Positions 16,237 through 24,055 of a stretch of DNA of 36,169 nucleotides are shown here, one piece after another. The stretch spans positions 1 to 36,169 of the forward strand of contig CAIJLV010000133.1 of NCBI GenBank assembly GCA_903821635.1, read 5' to 3'. The position numbers were made by a program, and so were the translations under genes. The first letter of the stretch is position 1. Each line of letters begins with the position of its first letter. This DNA comes from an uncultured Verrucomicrobiota bacterium. Its GTDB lineage: Bacteria > Verrucomicrobiota > Verrucomicrobiia > Limisphaerales > UBA9464. The notes beneath the pieces are model-generated. The model searched no databases and had not been told where the DNA came from. It saw only the letters and a list, made by a program, of their open reading frames with translations.

Positions 16237-19149
16237 TTAGAACTTCTTGGTCAGCTGCACGTAGTATTGGCGGCCGCGGATGTCGGTGACCGCCCGGTCC
16301 CACTGCACGAAGCCGGTGGTGACGAGTTCAGGCTGTTCGTCGAACAGGTTGTTCACCCCGAGGCTGAGGTCCGCTTCAGCCCAATGGATTTTGTAGCCCA
16401 AACGCAGGTCAAACGTGTTGTAGCTGCTGACTTCACGATTGTTGTCGTCGATTTCCTCGTAGCCGTCCGTGAAATTCCACGCGAAGGAAGCCGAGTAACG
16501 ATCATGGGACCAAGCCACGCTGGTCGTCGATTTCCACAGCGGGAAACCGTAGTTACCCAACACATTGCCGTCGCCCCAGTAATAGCCGAGGTAATCGACC
16601 GCGCCGGAGCCCGGGAAGTCTTCCTGTTGGAACGACAGCATGCGGGTGGCGGAACCGCTCACCGAGAACTTGCCAATGTCCGTGTCGAAGTCGTAGGTCG
16701 CGAATAGATCGACGCCGTCCGTGGTCCGTTGACCGGTGTTGATCGAACCGATGTTGGTCACTTCCTTCAGATCACCGTTGGGTTCCAACGTAACTTGGGC
16801 CCCGAGCGGATTTTGCGCGCTCGGCACGGCATTCGCCCCGAACGGATTATTCGCTCCGGCAGTGGCTGGCGTCTGCTCGTTGGCCCACCACTGATTGACG
16901 GCGTATTGGGAACTGGCGAAGGGAATGCCCGATTCTTCAATCCGGTAGTAGTTCATCCCCAAGGTCAGCCCCTTGATGAAGTCAGGCGAATACACGGCGC
17001 CCACGAGGTAGCTGTCGGATTCCGAAGGCTTGAGCCCTGGGTTGCCGACGTAAATGACGCCGTCCGTTGGCTGCTTCCGCACGCCGGTCAGCGGGTTTTC
17101 GAGCTCATCAAAGCTCTGTTGCGGCGAGCCGGCATCCAAAGCCCGCAAGCCCGGAGCGACAAAGCCTTGAGCCCATGAACCGCGTAGGGTGAGCTGCTTT
17201 TCCAAGATTTCCCAACGGAACGAGACGCGCGGCTTCAGGCCAGTGTCACCCACGTCGGAGAAGTCCTCATAGCGGCCGGCAATCTGGGCCGAGAGCGAAT
17301 TGACACCGGGCAGCTTCACGTCTTCGCCCAAGATCGGAACGTTGAGTTCGCCGTAGAACGAATTGATGTCGCGGGATCCGGCAAACGCGGAGTCCGCGTT
17401 GAACGGAAACACGGAGCCGTTGAGCAAGGCAAAATCAGGCACCTGATCCACCGTTTCGCGGCGGAGCTCATAACCGGCGGAAGCCTGCAACGTGCCTCCG
17501 GGCAAATCATACACATCGCCACTGAGGTTCGCGAGGAACTGCTGGGTGGTGTAGGTATCCTGCTCGGTCGCACTGCCCGAGAACGAGTTGATCATCGCCT
17601 GGCTATTGACGACGCTGGTGCCGAAAAGCGGGGTGTAACCGAAGGGATTGAAAGCCCCCGCCGCGGTCGTGGCCGCGAGCGCGGCGTCGTAGGAGCTAGC
17701 GAGCACGCCACCCGTCTGGGTTTCGTCCAACCGCGCCCGATCATACATATAGGAGGCATCCCACTTCCAGGAAGACTCACCAATCTGGCCGCGGAGACCG
17801 CCGACCAAACGGACTTCCTGCCAGTCCTGATACGTGATGCGCGGCCCCAATTCGACCGGCCGGTAGGTAAAGTTGAGGTTGTTGGTATTGGCCCCGGGGA
17901 ACACCGTATTATACCAATAATTCCCTTGGGTTACATTCCGATTGCTCAACGGCGACGGCGCCAATTGATTGACGCTGTTGTTCTGGGCATAACTGAAGTC
18001 GGAGTAGACTTCGAGATTTTCGCCGAACAGCTTCCGATCGGCGGAGCCCATCGCCCCGTAACGCTCAAACGGGCGCACGGCAATGGTGTAATAATCGAAC
18101 GGAAAGCCCGGATTGACTCCCGGCAGCAGCGAGGGCGAAGAGCCGTAACGAACCGGCGAATTGGCGGGCAGCGCATCATTGAGGCGATTTTGCTCAGCGC
18201 GCTGGGCCGCAAGGCGATCTCGGGCACTAATCGTCAGGAACGCGCCGTTGGTGTCGGTCAAGAAGCCGCCGACTCCGTCTGGGATCCGCGCGTCAACGTA
18301 AGCAACGGGATTGAAGCCAGCCGGAATCTGGATAGCATTCGTCAAACCCCGGGTGAGGCTTGGAACCAAACTCCACTGCAAGGGCTGCAAGTAGCTCGGC
18401 AGCGCCCGTGCGGAAAACGTGCCGGGATTCGAAGTGCCGGAGACGGAAGCTCCTGAAGGCGTGCTAACTTGGCGGTCCGGACTGAACTGGCCATTGCCGC
18501 GGGAGTATTCGGCCGTGATGGAGACGCTACCCTTCTCAGTCGTTTCGCCCCATGTGGACCAGAAGCGACGCTCCCCGATGTTCTTGTCGGTGGTGTCGCC
18601 GTAGCGAATACCGACTTCAAAGCCGTCAAAACCCTTCTTGGTGATGATGTTGATCACGCCGGCGACCGCGTCGGAGCCGTAAATAGCCGACGCGCCGTCG
18701 TTCAGGACGTCAATCTTCGCAATTGCCCCTTGAGGAATCAGGTTGAGATCACCGGAAGTGATTCGCCGACCGTTGAGCAGCAGCAAAGTCCGGCTCAGCG
18801 GAAGTCCACGCAGGGAAATCGAGGCACTACCATCGCCACCGTTGGCAAACGCGTCATTGGCCGTGCCCGTGCCGCCACCGAACTGCGGCAGCTTGGTGCG
18901 GAGCATTTCTGCGGGAGAGCTATAGCCTTGGAACACCGGTTTATCGAGGCTGTAGGTCGAGACCGACAACGCGCCTTCGACTTCCGCACCCGTCAGGCGG
19001 GTGCCGGTCACGGTTTGCTTTTCGAGTTCAACCGGAGCGGTCGAATCTTGCGCCAGAACGGCCGGCACAAGCAACTGAGCTCCAAGTCCGACAAGGAGGG
19101 CGCGACGAAACCGATCCACGCGGCGCTGGGGTTGGGTGGTGTAGTTCAT
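16237..19149 (-). CDS. TonB-dependent outer-membrane receptor
   Basis: The 970-residue protein is a TonB-dependent receptor that would import a large or scarce substrate across the outer membrane using the proton motive force. It has a signal peptide with cleavage likely after A33 (LVPAVLA, then QDS), a short segment VELEKQTVTGTRL acting as the TonB-box region, and a plug domain at about 55-175 with ISLRGLPLSRTLLLLNGRR and NDGASAIYGSDAVAGVINI. The rest is a beta-barrel of alternating residues rich in Tyr, Asn and Gly, ending in YYVQLTKKF with the terminal Phe needed for barrel assembly. There is no carboxypeptidase-like N-terminal domain, so it is not SusC. Substrate is unknown; similar proteins are numerous in Opitutae and relatives. 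It is transcribed toward xylB but separated by a strong terminator. Confidence 0.95.
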   Translation of the reverse strand: MNYTTQPQRRVDRFRRALLVGLGAQLLVPAVLAQDSTAPVELEKQTVTGTRLTGAEVEGALSVSTYSLDKPVFQGYSSPAEMLRTKLPQFGGGTGTANDAFANGGDGSASISLRGLPLSRTLLLLNGRRITSGDLNLIPQGAIAKIDVLNDGASAIYGSDAVAGVINIITKKGFDGFEVGIRYGDTTDKNIGERRFWSTWGETTEKGSVSITAEYSRGNGQFSPDRQVSTPSGASVSGTSNPGTFSARALPSYLQPLQWSLVPSLTRGLTNAIQIPAGFNPVAYVDARIPDGVGGFLTDTNGAFLTISARDRLAAQRAEQNRLNDALPANSPVRYGSSPSLLPGVNPGFPFDYYTIAVRPFERYGAMGSADRKLFGENLEVYSDFSYAQNNSVNQLAPSPLSNRNVTQGNYWYNTVFPGANTNNLNFTYRPVELGPRITYQDWQEVRLVGGLRGQIGESSWKWDASYMYDRARLDETQTGGVLASSYDAALAATTAAGAFNPFGYTPLFGTSVVNSQAMINSFSGSATEQDTYTTQQFLANLSGDVYDLPGGTLQASAGYELRRETVDQVPDFALLNGSVFPFNADSAFAGSRDINSFYGELNVPILGEDVKLPGVNSLSAQIAGRYEDFSDVGDTGLKPRVSFRWEILEKQLTLRGSWAQGFVAPGLRALDAGSPQQSFDELENPLTGVRKQPTDGVIYVGNPGLKPSESDSYLVGAVYSPDFIKGLTLGMNYYRIEESGIPFASSQYAVNQWWANEQTPATAGANNPFGANAVPSAQNPLGAQVTLEPNGDLKEVTNIGSINTGQRTTDGVDLFATYDFDTDIGKFSVSGSATRMLSFQQEDFPGSGAVDYLGYYWGDGNVLGNYGFPLWKSTTSVAWSHDRYSASFAWNFTDGYEEIDDNNREVSSYNTFDLRLGYKIHWAEADLSLGVNNLFDEQPELVTTGFVQWDRAVTDIRGRQYYVQLTKKF

Positions 19150-19595
19150 GTGTAGTGTTGTATTTTACCATTCGCCCCACACTGGGAGGTAAGGGGGGCT
19201 ATTTACAGGCGTCGGTTAAAGCCATTGGCAGTCCGACTGACAAGCACAAAGCCTTCAGCCTTCCAGCCAAGCCGACAATCCGCCAAACCTCGGGCCCGGA
19301 CTTCGCAGTCATCTCGCACCCGAATTATTCGGTAATCCTGCAGATTGCGGTCTCGTTTCGTCGAACGACCAGCAACGAACTCACCCTGAATGCACCATTT
19401 GGGGCACGGAAACTCACCCCTTCGCTTCCCCGCGCCCGGTTTGGGCGTCAATGGCCCACGAGGTGCGCCAAAATGCTGGGCCGACTCAGGCCGGGCCCAC
19501 CGCCAATCTACCCCCCTCGTTCACGCAGGCGAACGTTGACACCTCAAAGACAACTACCTAGCGTCGAAAGGAACATTTCACCAGTTCATCGCGTC
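19150..19595. other. 446-bp divergent intergenic region
   Basis: This region separates the minus-strand TonB receptor from the plus-strand coiled-coil gene and should hold both promoters. A TAAAAT-like -10 box is readable on the minus strand at about 19160-19165, 11 bp upstream of the receptor ATG, with a poor TTACCT candidate further up; the short distance makes it weak. No coding sequence or strong hairpin is apparent. An open plus frame through it is probably chance extension of the downstream gene. Confidence 0.4.
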
Positions 19596-20351
19596 ATGCT
19601 TCGCATAGCTCTTATTCTCGCGCTGCTCACCGCCGGCGGTGCGCTCGTCGTCAGCCAATTTGTCGTTAAGGACAAAGTCGTGGAATTGAACGACACCCTG
19701 AACACGACTACTCAAAATCTTAACACCACCACCGAAGCCAAGAATAAGGCGGAAGCGGACGCCAAGGTCTCCAAAGCAGCCGCCGAGGCCGCCACCAAGG
19801 AATTGGCTGATACCAAGACCGCCCGTGACGAAGCGGTCGGCGAGTTGGATAAGCAACGAACCCGCGCTGAGGGATTGCAGACCGAATTGACCAAGGTGAC
19901 CAAGGATCGCAACGAGGCGCGTCAGGAAGTGGCCCGCTGGCAGGCGCTCGGGGTGCAACCCGAACAGGTCAAGGTTCTCCAGTCCGACCTACGAAAGGCC
20001 GGCGAAGAGCGTGAAGAAGTCGTGTTGCTGAACAAGGGACTCAATAAGCAACTCACTCAAGCGCTCGATCAACTCGCCAAATACGAGCAGGACAAAGAGA
20101 AGGTCGTCGAGATGCCCGGCCTCAAGGGCAGCATCGTCGCCACCAGTGGCCAATGGAATTTCGTAGTGCTGGATGTGGGTGAAAATGGCGGTGCCAAACC
20201 CGGCGGCATCGTGATGGTTCGCCGGGGTGACAAGCTCATCGGCAAAGCGCGGATCGTAACTGTCGAACCCAGTCGCAGCATCGCCAACCTGATTGGCGAA
20301 TGGTCTCAGGGCAACGTAGCCGTCGCCGCTGGCGATAGCGTGCTCTATTAA
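19596..20351 (+). CDS. Membrane-anchored coiled-coil protein, unknown function
   Basis: The 251-residue protein begins with a hydrophobic segment (IALILALLTAGGALVVSQFVV, about residues 4-24), so it is anchored to or exported across the inner membrane. Residues about 28-170 are a long coiled coil rich in Lys, Glu, Ala and Thr with heptad-like spacing (KAAAEAATKELADTKTARDE is typical). Residues about 178-251 form a compact beta domain, including NFVVLDVGENGGAKPGGIVMV and SRSIANLIGEW, which resembles the C-terminal part of similar unnamed PVC proteins and loosely MreC-type beta domains. The start at 19596 is chosen because the upstream open frame has no protein-like features. A tiny lipoprotein gene follows after 5 bp, so the two probably work together at the envelope. 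Function unknown. Confidence 0.8.
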   Translation: MLRIALILALLTAGGALVVSQFVVKDKVVELNDTLNTTTQNLNTTTEAKNKAEADAKVSKAAAEAATKELADTKTARDEAVGELDKQRTRAEGLQTELTKVTKDRNEARQEVARWQALGVQPEQVKVLQSDLRKAGEEREEVVLLNKGLNKQLTQALDQLAKYEQDKEKVVEMPGLKGSIVATSGQWNFVVLDVGENGGAKPGGIVMVRRGDKLIGKARIVTVEPSRSIANLIGEWSQGNVAVAAGDSVLY

Positions 20352-20356
20352 GATTT

Positions 20357-20521
20357 ATGCGCTTCCTCCTGCAGAGAGTGGTCGCGGTGATCTCGGTGAC
20401 CCTTTTGGGACTGACCGCCATGGGTTGCCGCTCTACGGATGAAGATGCTTCTTCACGTCCTTGGAATTCTCCCAAAGGTTGGGAAAGCGGTATTCCAAGC
20501 TCGATGACCGAGGGGCGTTAA
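20357..20521 (+). CDS. Small lipoprotein (54 residues)
   Basis: This short gene starts 5 bp after the coiled-coil gene stop. The product begins with MRFLLQRVVAVISVTLLGLT, a positively charged then hydrophobic leader, followed by AMGCRS, so C24 would be lipidated after signal peptidase II cleavage. The mature part is only about 31 residues, with RPWNSPKGWESGIPSSM, a Trp/Pro-rich stretch that looks conserved rather than random. An intrinsic terminator follows 19 bp later, closing a two-gene unit. Evidence is spacing, lipobox and terminator; the function is not known. Confidence 0.75.
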   Translation: MRFLLQRVVAVISVTLLGLTAMGCRSTDEDASSRPWNSPKGWESGIPSSMTEGR

Positions 20522-20539
20522 ATTACCCCCTCATCCAAG

Positions 20540-20580
20540 ACCGCCGCGGCCTTCAATGACCGCGGCGGTTTTGCTTTTTC
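20540..20580 (+). terminator. Intrinsic terminator after the small lipoprotein gene
   Basis: A 9-bp perfect stem (CCGCCGCGG at 20541-20549, loop of 10, CCGCGGCGG at 20560-20568) is followed by TTTTGCTTTTTC on the plus strand. Confidence 0.9.
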
Positions 20581-21201
20581 GATTTCCTGCTCCGGTAAGG
20601 ATTTCTATCAGGTTTCACCCCAATCTAAACCCGTGGGAAACCGTTAACCGTCAGAGAAAATCGCCAACTTGGAATCAGGCCGCTTAAAACCAGCGGACGG
20701 TCTGGGGCACTGTGCTGTCAGTCTACTTCACCCAAAGCAGACCCCACACACACTACACTGGACGTGCTAGCCTCGGTTCCTCCCAGAATTGGCTCACCCA
20801 TCCTCGACAACACAGCACCCCAGACCGACCGCTGAGCAGTATGACAACTCAACGAGCCTGCGGTTCAATCGGCTTGCAGTAATTTCGTCCGCACCGACCG
20901 GAACCCTTTGGCGACGAGCGGAGAACCCGGGAAGAAACCGAAAGTTTCACTCAACCTCAGTTGAACTTGGCGAACGGAGATTCCCTCTGATTCGCGCTGG
21001 ACGGTGCCAGAAAAACGCCTCAGCACCGGCGTGAAACCCGCCTAGCTGCAAACCGCCCACCCCAGAAAGCAGCACCAAAAATTCCCCAGCACCTGCTTGG
21101 ATGCTGTGGGACGGCGGCGCCGGGTAAATCCGAGGCCGCAACGCCCAGCCAAGAATCGTGGTGTCTAGCCGCTATTTTTCCGGCGAAAGGCCATCGCTCG
21201 C
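20581..21201. other. Non-coding region of about 620 bp
   Basis: No frame in this region gives a protein-like sequence. It lies between a plus-strand terminator and the 3' end of engB. Its main content is the inverted-repeat element at 20691-20834. A smaller imperfect hairpin with arms CCCAGCA and TGCTGTGGG lies at about 21085-21110. I see no tRNA or known structured RNA. Confidence 0.6.
20691..20834. repeat. 144-bp element with 30-bp imperfect terminal inverted repeats
   Basis: The first 30 bases (starting CAGCGGACGGTCTGGGG) and the reverse complement of the last 30 (CAGCGGTCGGTCTGGGG) agree at 25 of 30 positions, and the ends are CAG and CTG. The 84 bases between have no coding potential. 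The layout fits a small non-autonomous transposable element (MITE) or a REP-like pair; a transcribed long hairpin RNA is an alternative. No target-site duplication is evident and I see no second copy in this window. Confidence 0.6.
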
Positions 21202-21855
21202 TCAGTCGCGCTCGGTGGTTTCTGCACTGGTGGGTTCCGGTTCATCTTCCGCTTGCGCTAGGTCCGCCTTCAACGCCTGCTCAATGACCTCAAGCAACTC
21301 CTTGCGGCCCCGCCGCTCCACCGAGGAGCAGGTGATTATTTCGGGCAATTTTTCGCACCACTGCGACAGGCGTTCTTTGAGGGCTGCGATGTTTGTTTGC
21401 ACCTTGGTGGCGGAAACCTTGTCCGTCTTGGTGAAGACGAGAACGAACGGAACTTCGTTGTCCACCAACCACTCCAAAAACTCCAAATCGATCTTCTGCG
21501 GCGGCAGCGTTGAGTCCACCAGCGCGAAGACGCACACCAGATTCGTCCGGTTTACGAGGTAATCTGAGACGCCCTGGTTGAACCGCGCTTTATCCTTCCG
21601 GGCGACTTCGGCAAAGCCATAGCCCGGCAGATCGACCAACCGCCAACGCCGGTCGATGTTAAAAAAATTCAGGTGCTTGGTGTGCCCCGGCGTCGCCGAC
21701 ACCTTGGCCAAATCACGCTTGCCCACCAACATGTTCAGCAACGATGACTTACCCACGTTGGAACGGCCGGCAAACGCAAACTCCAGCAGATCGTCGTCCG
21801 GGCAAGATTCGAGGTCCGGAGCGCTCCGGAGAAAAACAGCGGTCGAAGTGTTCAT
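21202..21855 (-). CDS. engB: Ribosome biogenesis GTP-binding protein EngB/YsxC
   Basis: The 217-residue TRAFAC-class GTPase assists late assembly of the large ribosomal subunit and is usually essential. G1 is GRSNVGKS at residues 30-37, G3 is DLPGYG at 75-80, G4 is TKTD at 142-145 and G5 is CSSVE at about 176-180; SATPGHTKHLNFF is the conserved switch I region. The last 20 residues form an acidic tail (AEDEPEPTSAETTERD) longer than in many homologues. The ATG at 21855 gives the standard start (MNTSTAVFLRSA); an open frame upstream lacks any GTPase features. It is divergent from the DUF2237 gene with about 310 bp between. Confidence 0.96.
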   Translation of the reverse strand: MNTSTAVFLRSAPDLESCPDDDLLEFAFAGRSNVGKSSLLNMLVGKRDLAKVSATPGHTKHLNFFNIDRRWRLVDLPGYGFAEVARKDKARFNQGVSDYLVNRTNLVCVFALVDSTLPPQKIDLEFLEWLVDNEVPFVLVFTKTDKVSATKVQTNIAALKERLSQWCEKLPEIITCSSVERRGRKELLEVIEQALKADLAQAEDEPEPTSAETTERD

Positions 21856-22165
21856 GTGCGATGACTCGGAGAAAAGTATGACGAAAAACGCACTCGCCAC
21901 AACCACGCCGCTGTTTTGTTTCACGCCTATCCGAAACCAAACTCGATTCAAAGCGAGGCAAAACGCCACCCGAAGCGTGCCTGTGTCCGCCGGACCACTC
22001 GCAGCGAGTGAACACAGGGGTGTTTGGACCCCGCCAATGAGGCCCTCGCCCACGGCGGCCGGCTCCGGTTGGAAACTCGCGGGCAGGTAAATCAGGTGCT
22101 ATATGTGGAGCGCAAGTGCGGTGGGAGGTCGCCCGTGCCAAAGCCCGCCCACTCTTGCAAACCTT
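21856..22165. other. 310-bp divergent region with a compound palindrome
   Basis: This gap lies between engB (minus) and the DUF2237 gene (plus) and should contain both promoters, none clearly readable. At 21996-22010 is a perfect 7-bp palindrome with a single central base (CACTCGC, A, GCGAGTG), bracketed by CTGTGT (21981-21986) and ACACAG (22012-22017), which could pair as an outer stem. No coding sequence is convincing. Confidence 0.5.
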
Positions 22166-22525
22166 ATGGCCAGTAACGTATTAGGAAAACCCCTCCAAAG
22201 CTGCTGCACGTCCCCCATGACCGGCTTTTACCGCGACGGCTTTTGCCACACTGGGCCGGGCGATACCGGCCTGCACACCGTGTGCGCCGTAATGACCGAG
22301 GACTTCCTCGAATTCACCCGCACGCTTGGCAACGACCTTTCGACGCCCGTGCCGGAGTTTAATTTTCCTGGCCTGAAACCGGGCGACCGCTGGTGTCTTT
22401 GCGTCACGCGGTGGGTCGAAGCGTTCAATGCTCAGCACGCGCCACCGGTCGTCCTAGCAGCAACCCATGTGCACGCGCTCGAATTCATCTCGCTCGAAAC
22501 CCTGCAGGAGCACGCCTTCCAGTGA
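22166..22525 (+). CDS. DUF2237 family protein
   Basis: The 119-residue protein is a clear member of the DUF2237 family of small, highly conserved proteins of unknown function. Diagnostic segments are NVLGKPLQSCCTSPMTGFYR, HTVCAVMTEDFLEF, GNDLSTPVPEFNFPGLKPGD, RWCLCVTRWVEAF and APPVVLAATH. The several conserved Cys residues (13, 14, 27, 40, 77 and 79) suggest metal or redox chemistry, but none is proven. The ATG at 22166 gives the standard start. Its TGA overlaps the GTG start of selO (GTGA at 22522-22525), so the two are translationally coupled. Confidence 0.92.
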   Translation: MASNVLGKPLQSCCTSPMTGFYRDGFCHTGPGDTGLHTVCAVMTEDFLEFTRTLGNDLSTPVPEFNFPGLKPGDRWCLCVTRWVEAFNAQHAPPVVLAATHVHALEFISLETLQEHAFQ

Positions 22526-24027
22526 ACGTTTCCCCGAATCTCCTCCCACTCAGCGACCCCGGCCAGGCTCCCACCACGGGCGGTTGGCGACTCGATCATT
22601 CCTACGCCCAACTGCCGTCGGTGTTTCACGCCCCGGTCGCCCCAACGTCGGTCGCCGAACCGCGCCTCGTGATCTTCAATCGCCGGCTCGCGGAAACACT
22701 CGGGCTTGAGGCGGCCACACTCACGCGACCGGAGAACGCCGCGTGGTTCGCCGGCAACTCCCTGCCTCCCGGGGCGTCACCGCTCGCGCAGGCCTACGCA
22801 GGTCACCAATACGGACGCTTCGTGATGCTCGGTGATGGCCGCGCGTTGTTGCTCGGCGAACAACTCACCCCGCACGGCGAACGTTTTGATATCCAGCTCA
22901 AAGGCTCGGGCCCAACACCGTTTTCGCGCCGGGGCGATGGCCGCGCTGCGCTCGGACCGATGCTCCGCGAATACCTCATCAGCGAGGCGATGCACGCGTT
23001 TGGGATTCCCACGACGCGCAGTCTCGCGGTAACCGCCTCCGGCGAAGCCGTCTATCGCGACACGCCCCTCCCTGGAGCCGTGCTAACGCGCGTGGCCGCC
23101 AGTCACCTCCGCGTGGGCACGTTTGAATGGGCCGCTGCATGTGGCGAGCCCGACGCGATTCGCGTGGTGGCAGATTATACGATCCAGCGGCATTACCCCA
23201 AACTGTGCGGCGAGGAACAGCCTTACCTCGCGCTGCTCCACGCCGTCATGCACCGGCAGGCGTCGCTCGTCGCGCGATGGCAGGGGGTCGGTTTCATTCA
23301 CGGCGTCATGAATACCGACAATATGGCGCTCTCCGGCGAGACGATTGACTATGGTCCCTGCGCGTTCATGGACACCTACCAGCCCGCGACCGTCTTCAGT
23401 TCCATCGATCACCAAGGCCGCTACGCCTATGCCAATCAGCCGGCCATCGCGCACTGGAACCTCTCGCGCTTCGCCTCCACGCTGCTGCCGCTGCTCCACC
23501 CCGACGCCGACGCCGCGCTGGCACTGGCCAACGACGCGCTGAAAACGTTCCCGCATACCTTCCGCGCGCAGTGGTTGCTGGAAATGCGCGCCAAGTTCGG
23601 CCTGTTCAACGAGGAAATGGACGATGCCGAGTTGATTGAAAGCCTGCTCACGTGCCTACAGGAGCACGGCGCCGATTTCACGAACACGTTCCGTGATCTG
23701 TCCGCCGACGCGCTACCCGACTGCCCGCTCGCGGGCAGGGCGACGTTTCAAACATGGCACGCTCGCTGGCAGGATCGGCTGAAGCGCCAACCGCAGCCCC
23801 TTGAGGAAGCCCGGGGGCTGATGCGCCGGCACAACCCGGCTTTCATCCCACGTAACCACAAGGTCGAGGAAGCGCTCGCCGCCGCGACGGTGCAGGGCGA
23901 TCTGAGCGTGCTGGAACAGTTACTGGAAGTGCTCGCCCACCCCTACGACTACACCAGTAACCGGCCGGAGTTCAGCACGCCACGCGCTCCCAGCGCTGGG
24001 ATTTATCGAACGTTCTGCGGGACGTGA
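22522..24027 (+). CDS. selO: Protein adenylyltransferase SelO (YdiU family)
   Basis: SelO is a pseudokinase-fold enzyme that transfers AMP from ATP to Ser, Thr or Tyr of target proteins and is linked to redox stress. The 501-residue length is typical for bacteria. Landmarks are YAGHQYGRFVMLGDGRALLL (about 92-111), RFDIQLKGSGPTPFSRRGDG (121-140), LREYLISEAMHAFGIPTTRS, VGFIHGVMNTDNM with N264 and D266-N267, and the metal-binding DYGPCAF at 277. A Cys lies three residues from the C-terminus (C499), the position used for selenocysteine in animal SelO. C280 and C499 are candidates for the disulfide described in the E. coli protein. The GTG start overlaps the DUF2237 stop; GGAG lies 12 bp upstream. 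It converges on carB with 28 bp between stops. Confidence 0.95.
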   Translation: MNVSPNLLPLSDPGQAPTTGGWRLDHSYAQLPSVFHAPVAPTSVAEPRLVIFNRRLAETLGLEAATLTRPENAAWFAGNSLPPGASPLAQAYAGHQYGRFVMLGDGRALLLGEQLTPHGERFDIQLKGSGPTPFSRRGDGRAALGPMLREYLISEAMHAFGIPTTRSLAVTASGEAVYRDTPLPGAVLTRVAASHLRVGTFEWAAACGEPDAIRVVADYTIQRHYPKLCGEEQPYLALLHAVMHRQASLVARWQGVGFIHGVMNTDNMALSGETIDYGPCAFMDTYQPATVFSSIDHQGRYAYANQPAIAHWNLSRFASTLLPLLHPDADAALALANDALKTFPHTFRAQWLLEMRAKFGLFNEEMDDAELIESLLTCLQEHGADFTNTFRDLSADALPDCPLAGRATFQTWHARWQDRLKRQPQPLEEARGLMRRHNPAFIPRNHKVEEALAAATVQGDLSVLEQLLEVLAHPYDYTSNRPEFSTPRAPSAGIYRTFCGT

Positions 24028-24055
24028 GGGTTAGCTCGCAGCCCGACGCCAAGGC

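Noticed and set aside
19155..19595. 147-codon N-terminal extension of the coiled-coil protein
   Set aside because: No protein-like pattern, and it would place the membrane anchor internally; ATG 19596 is natural.
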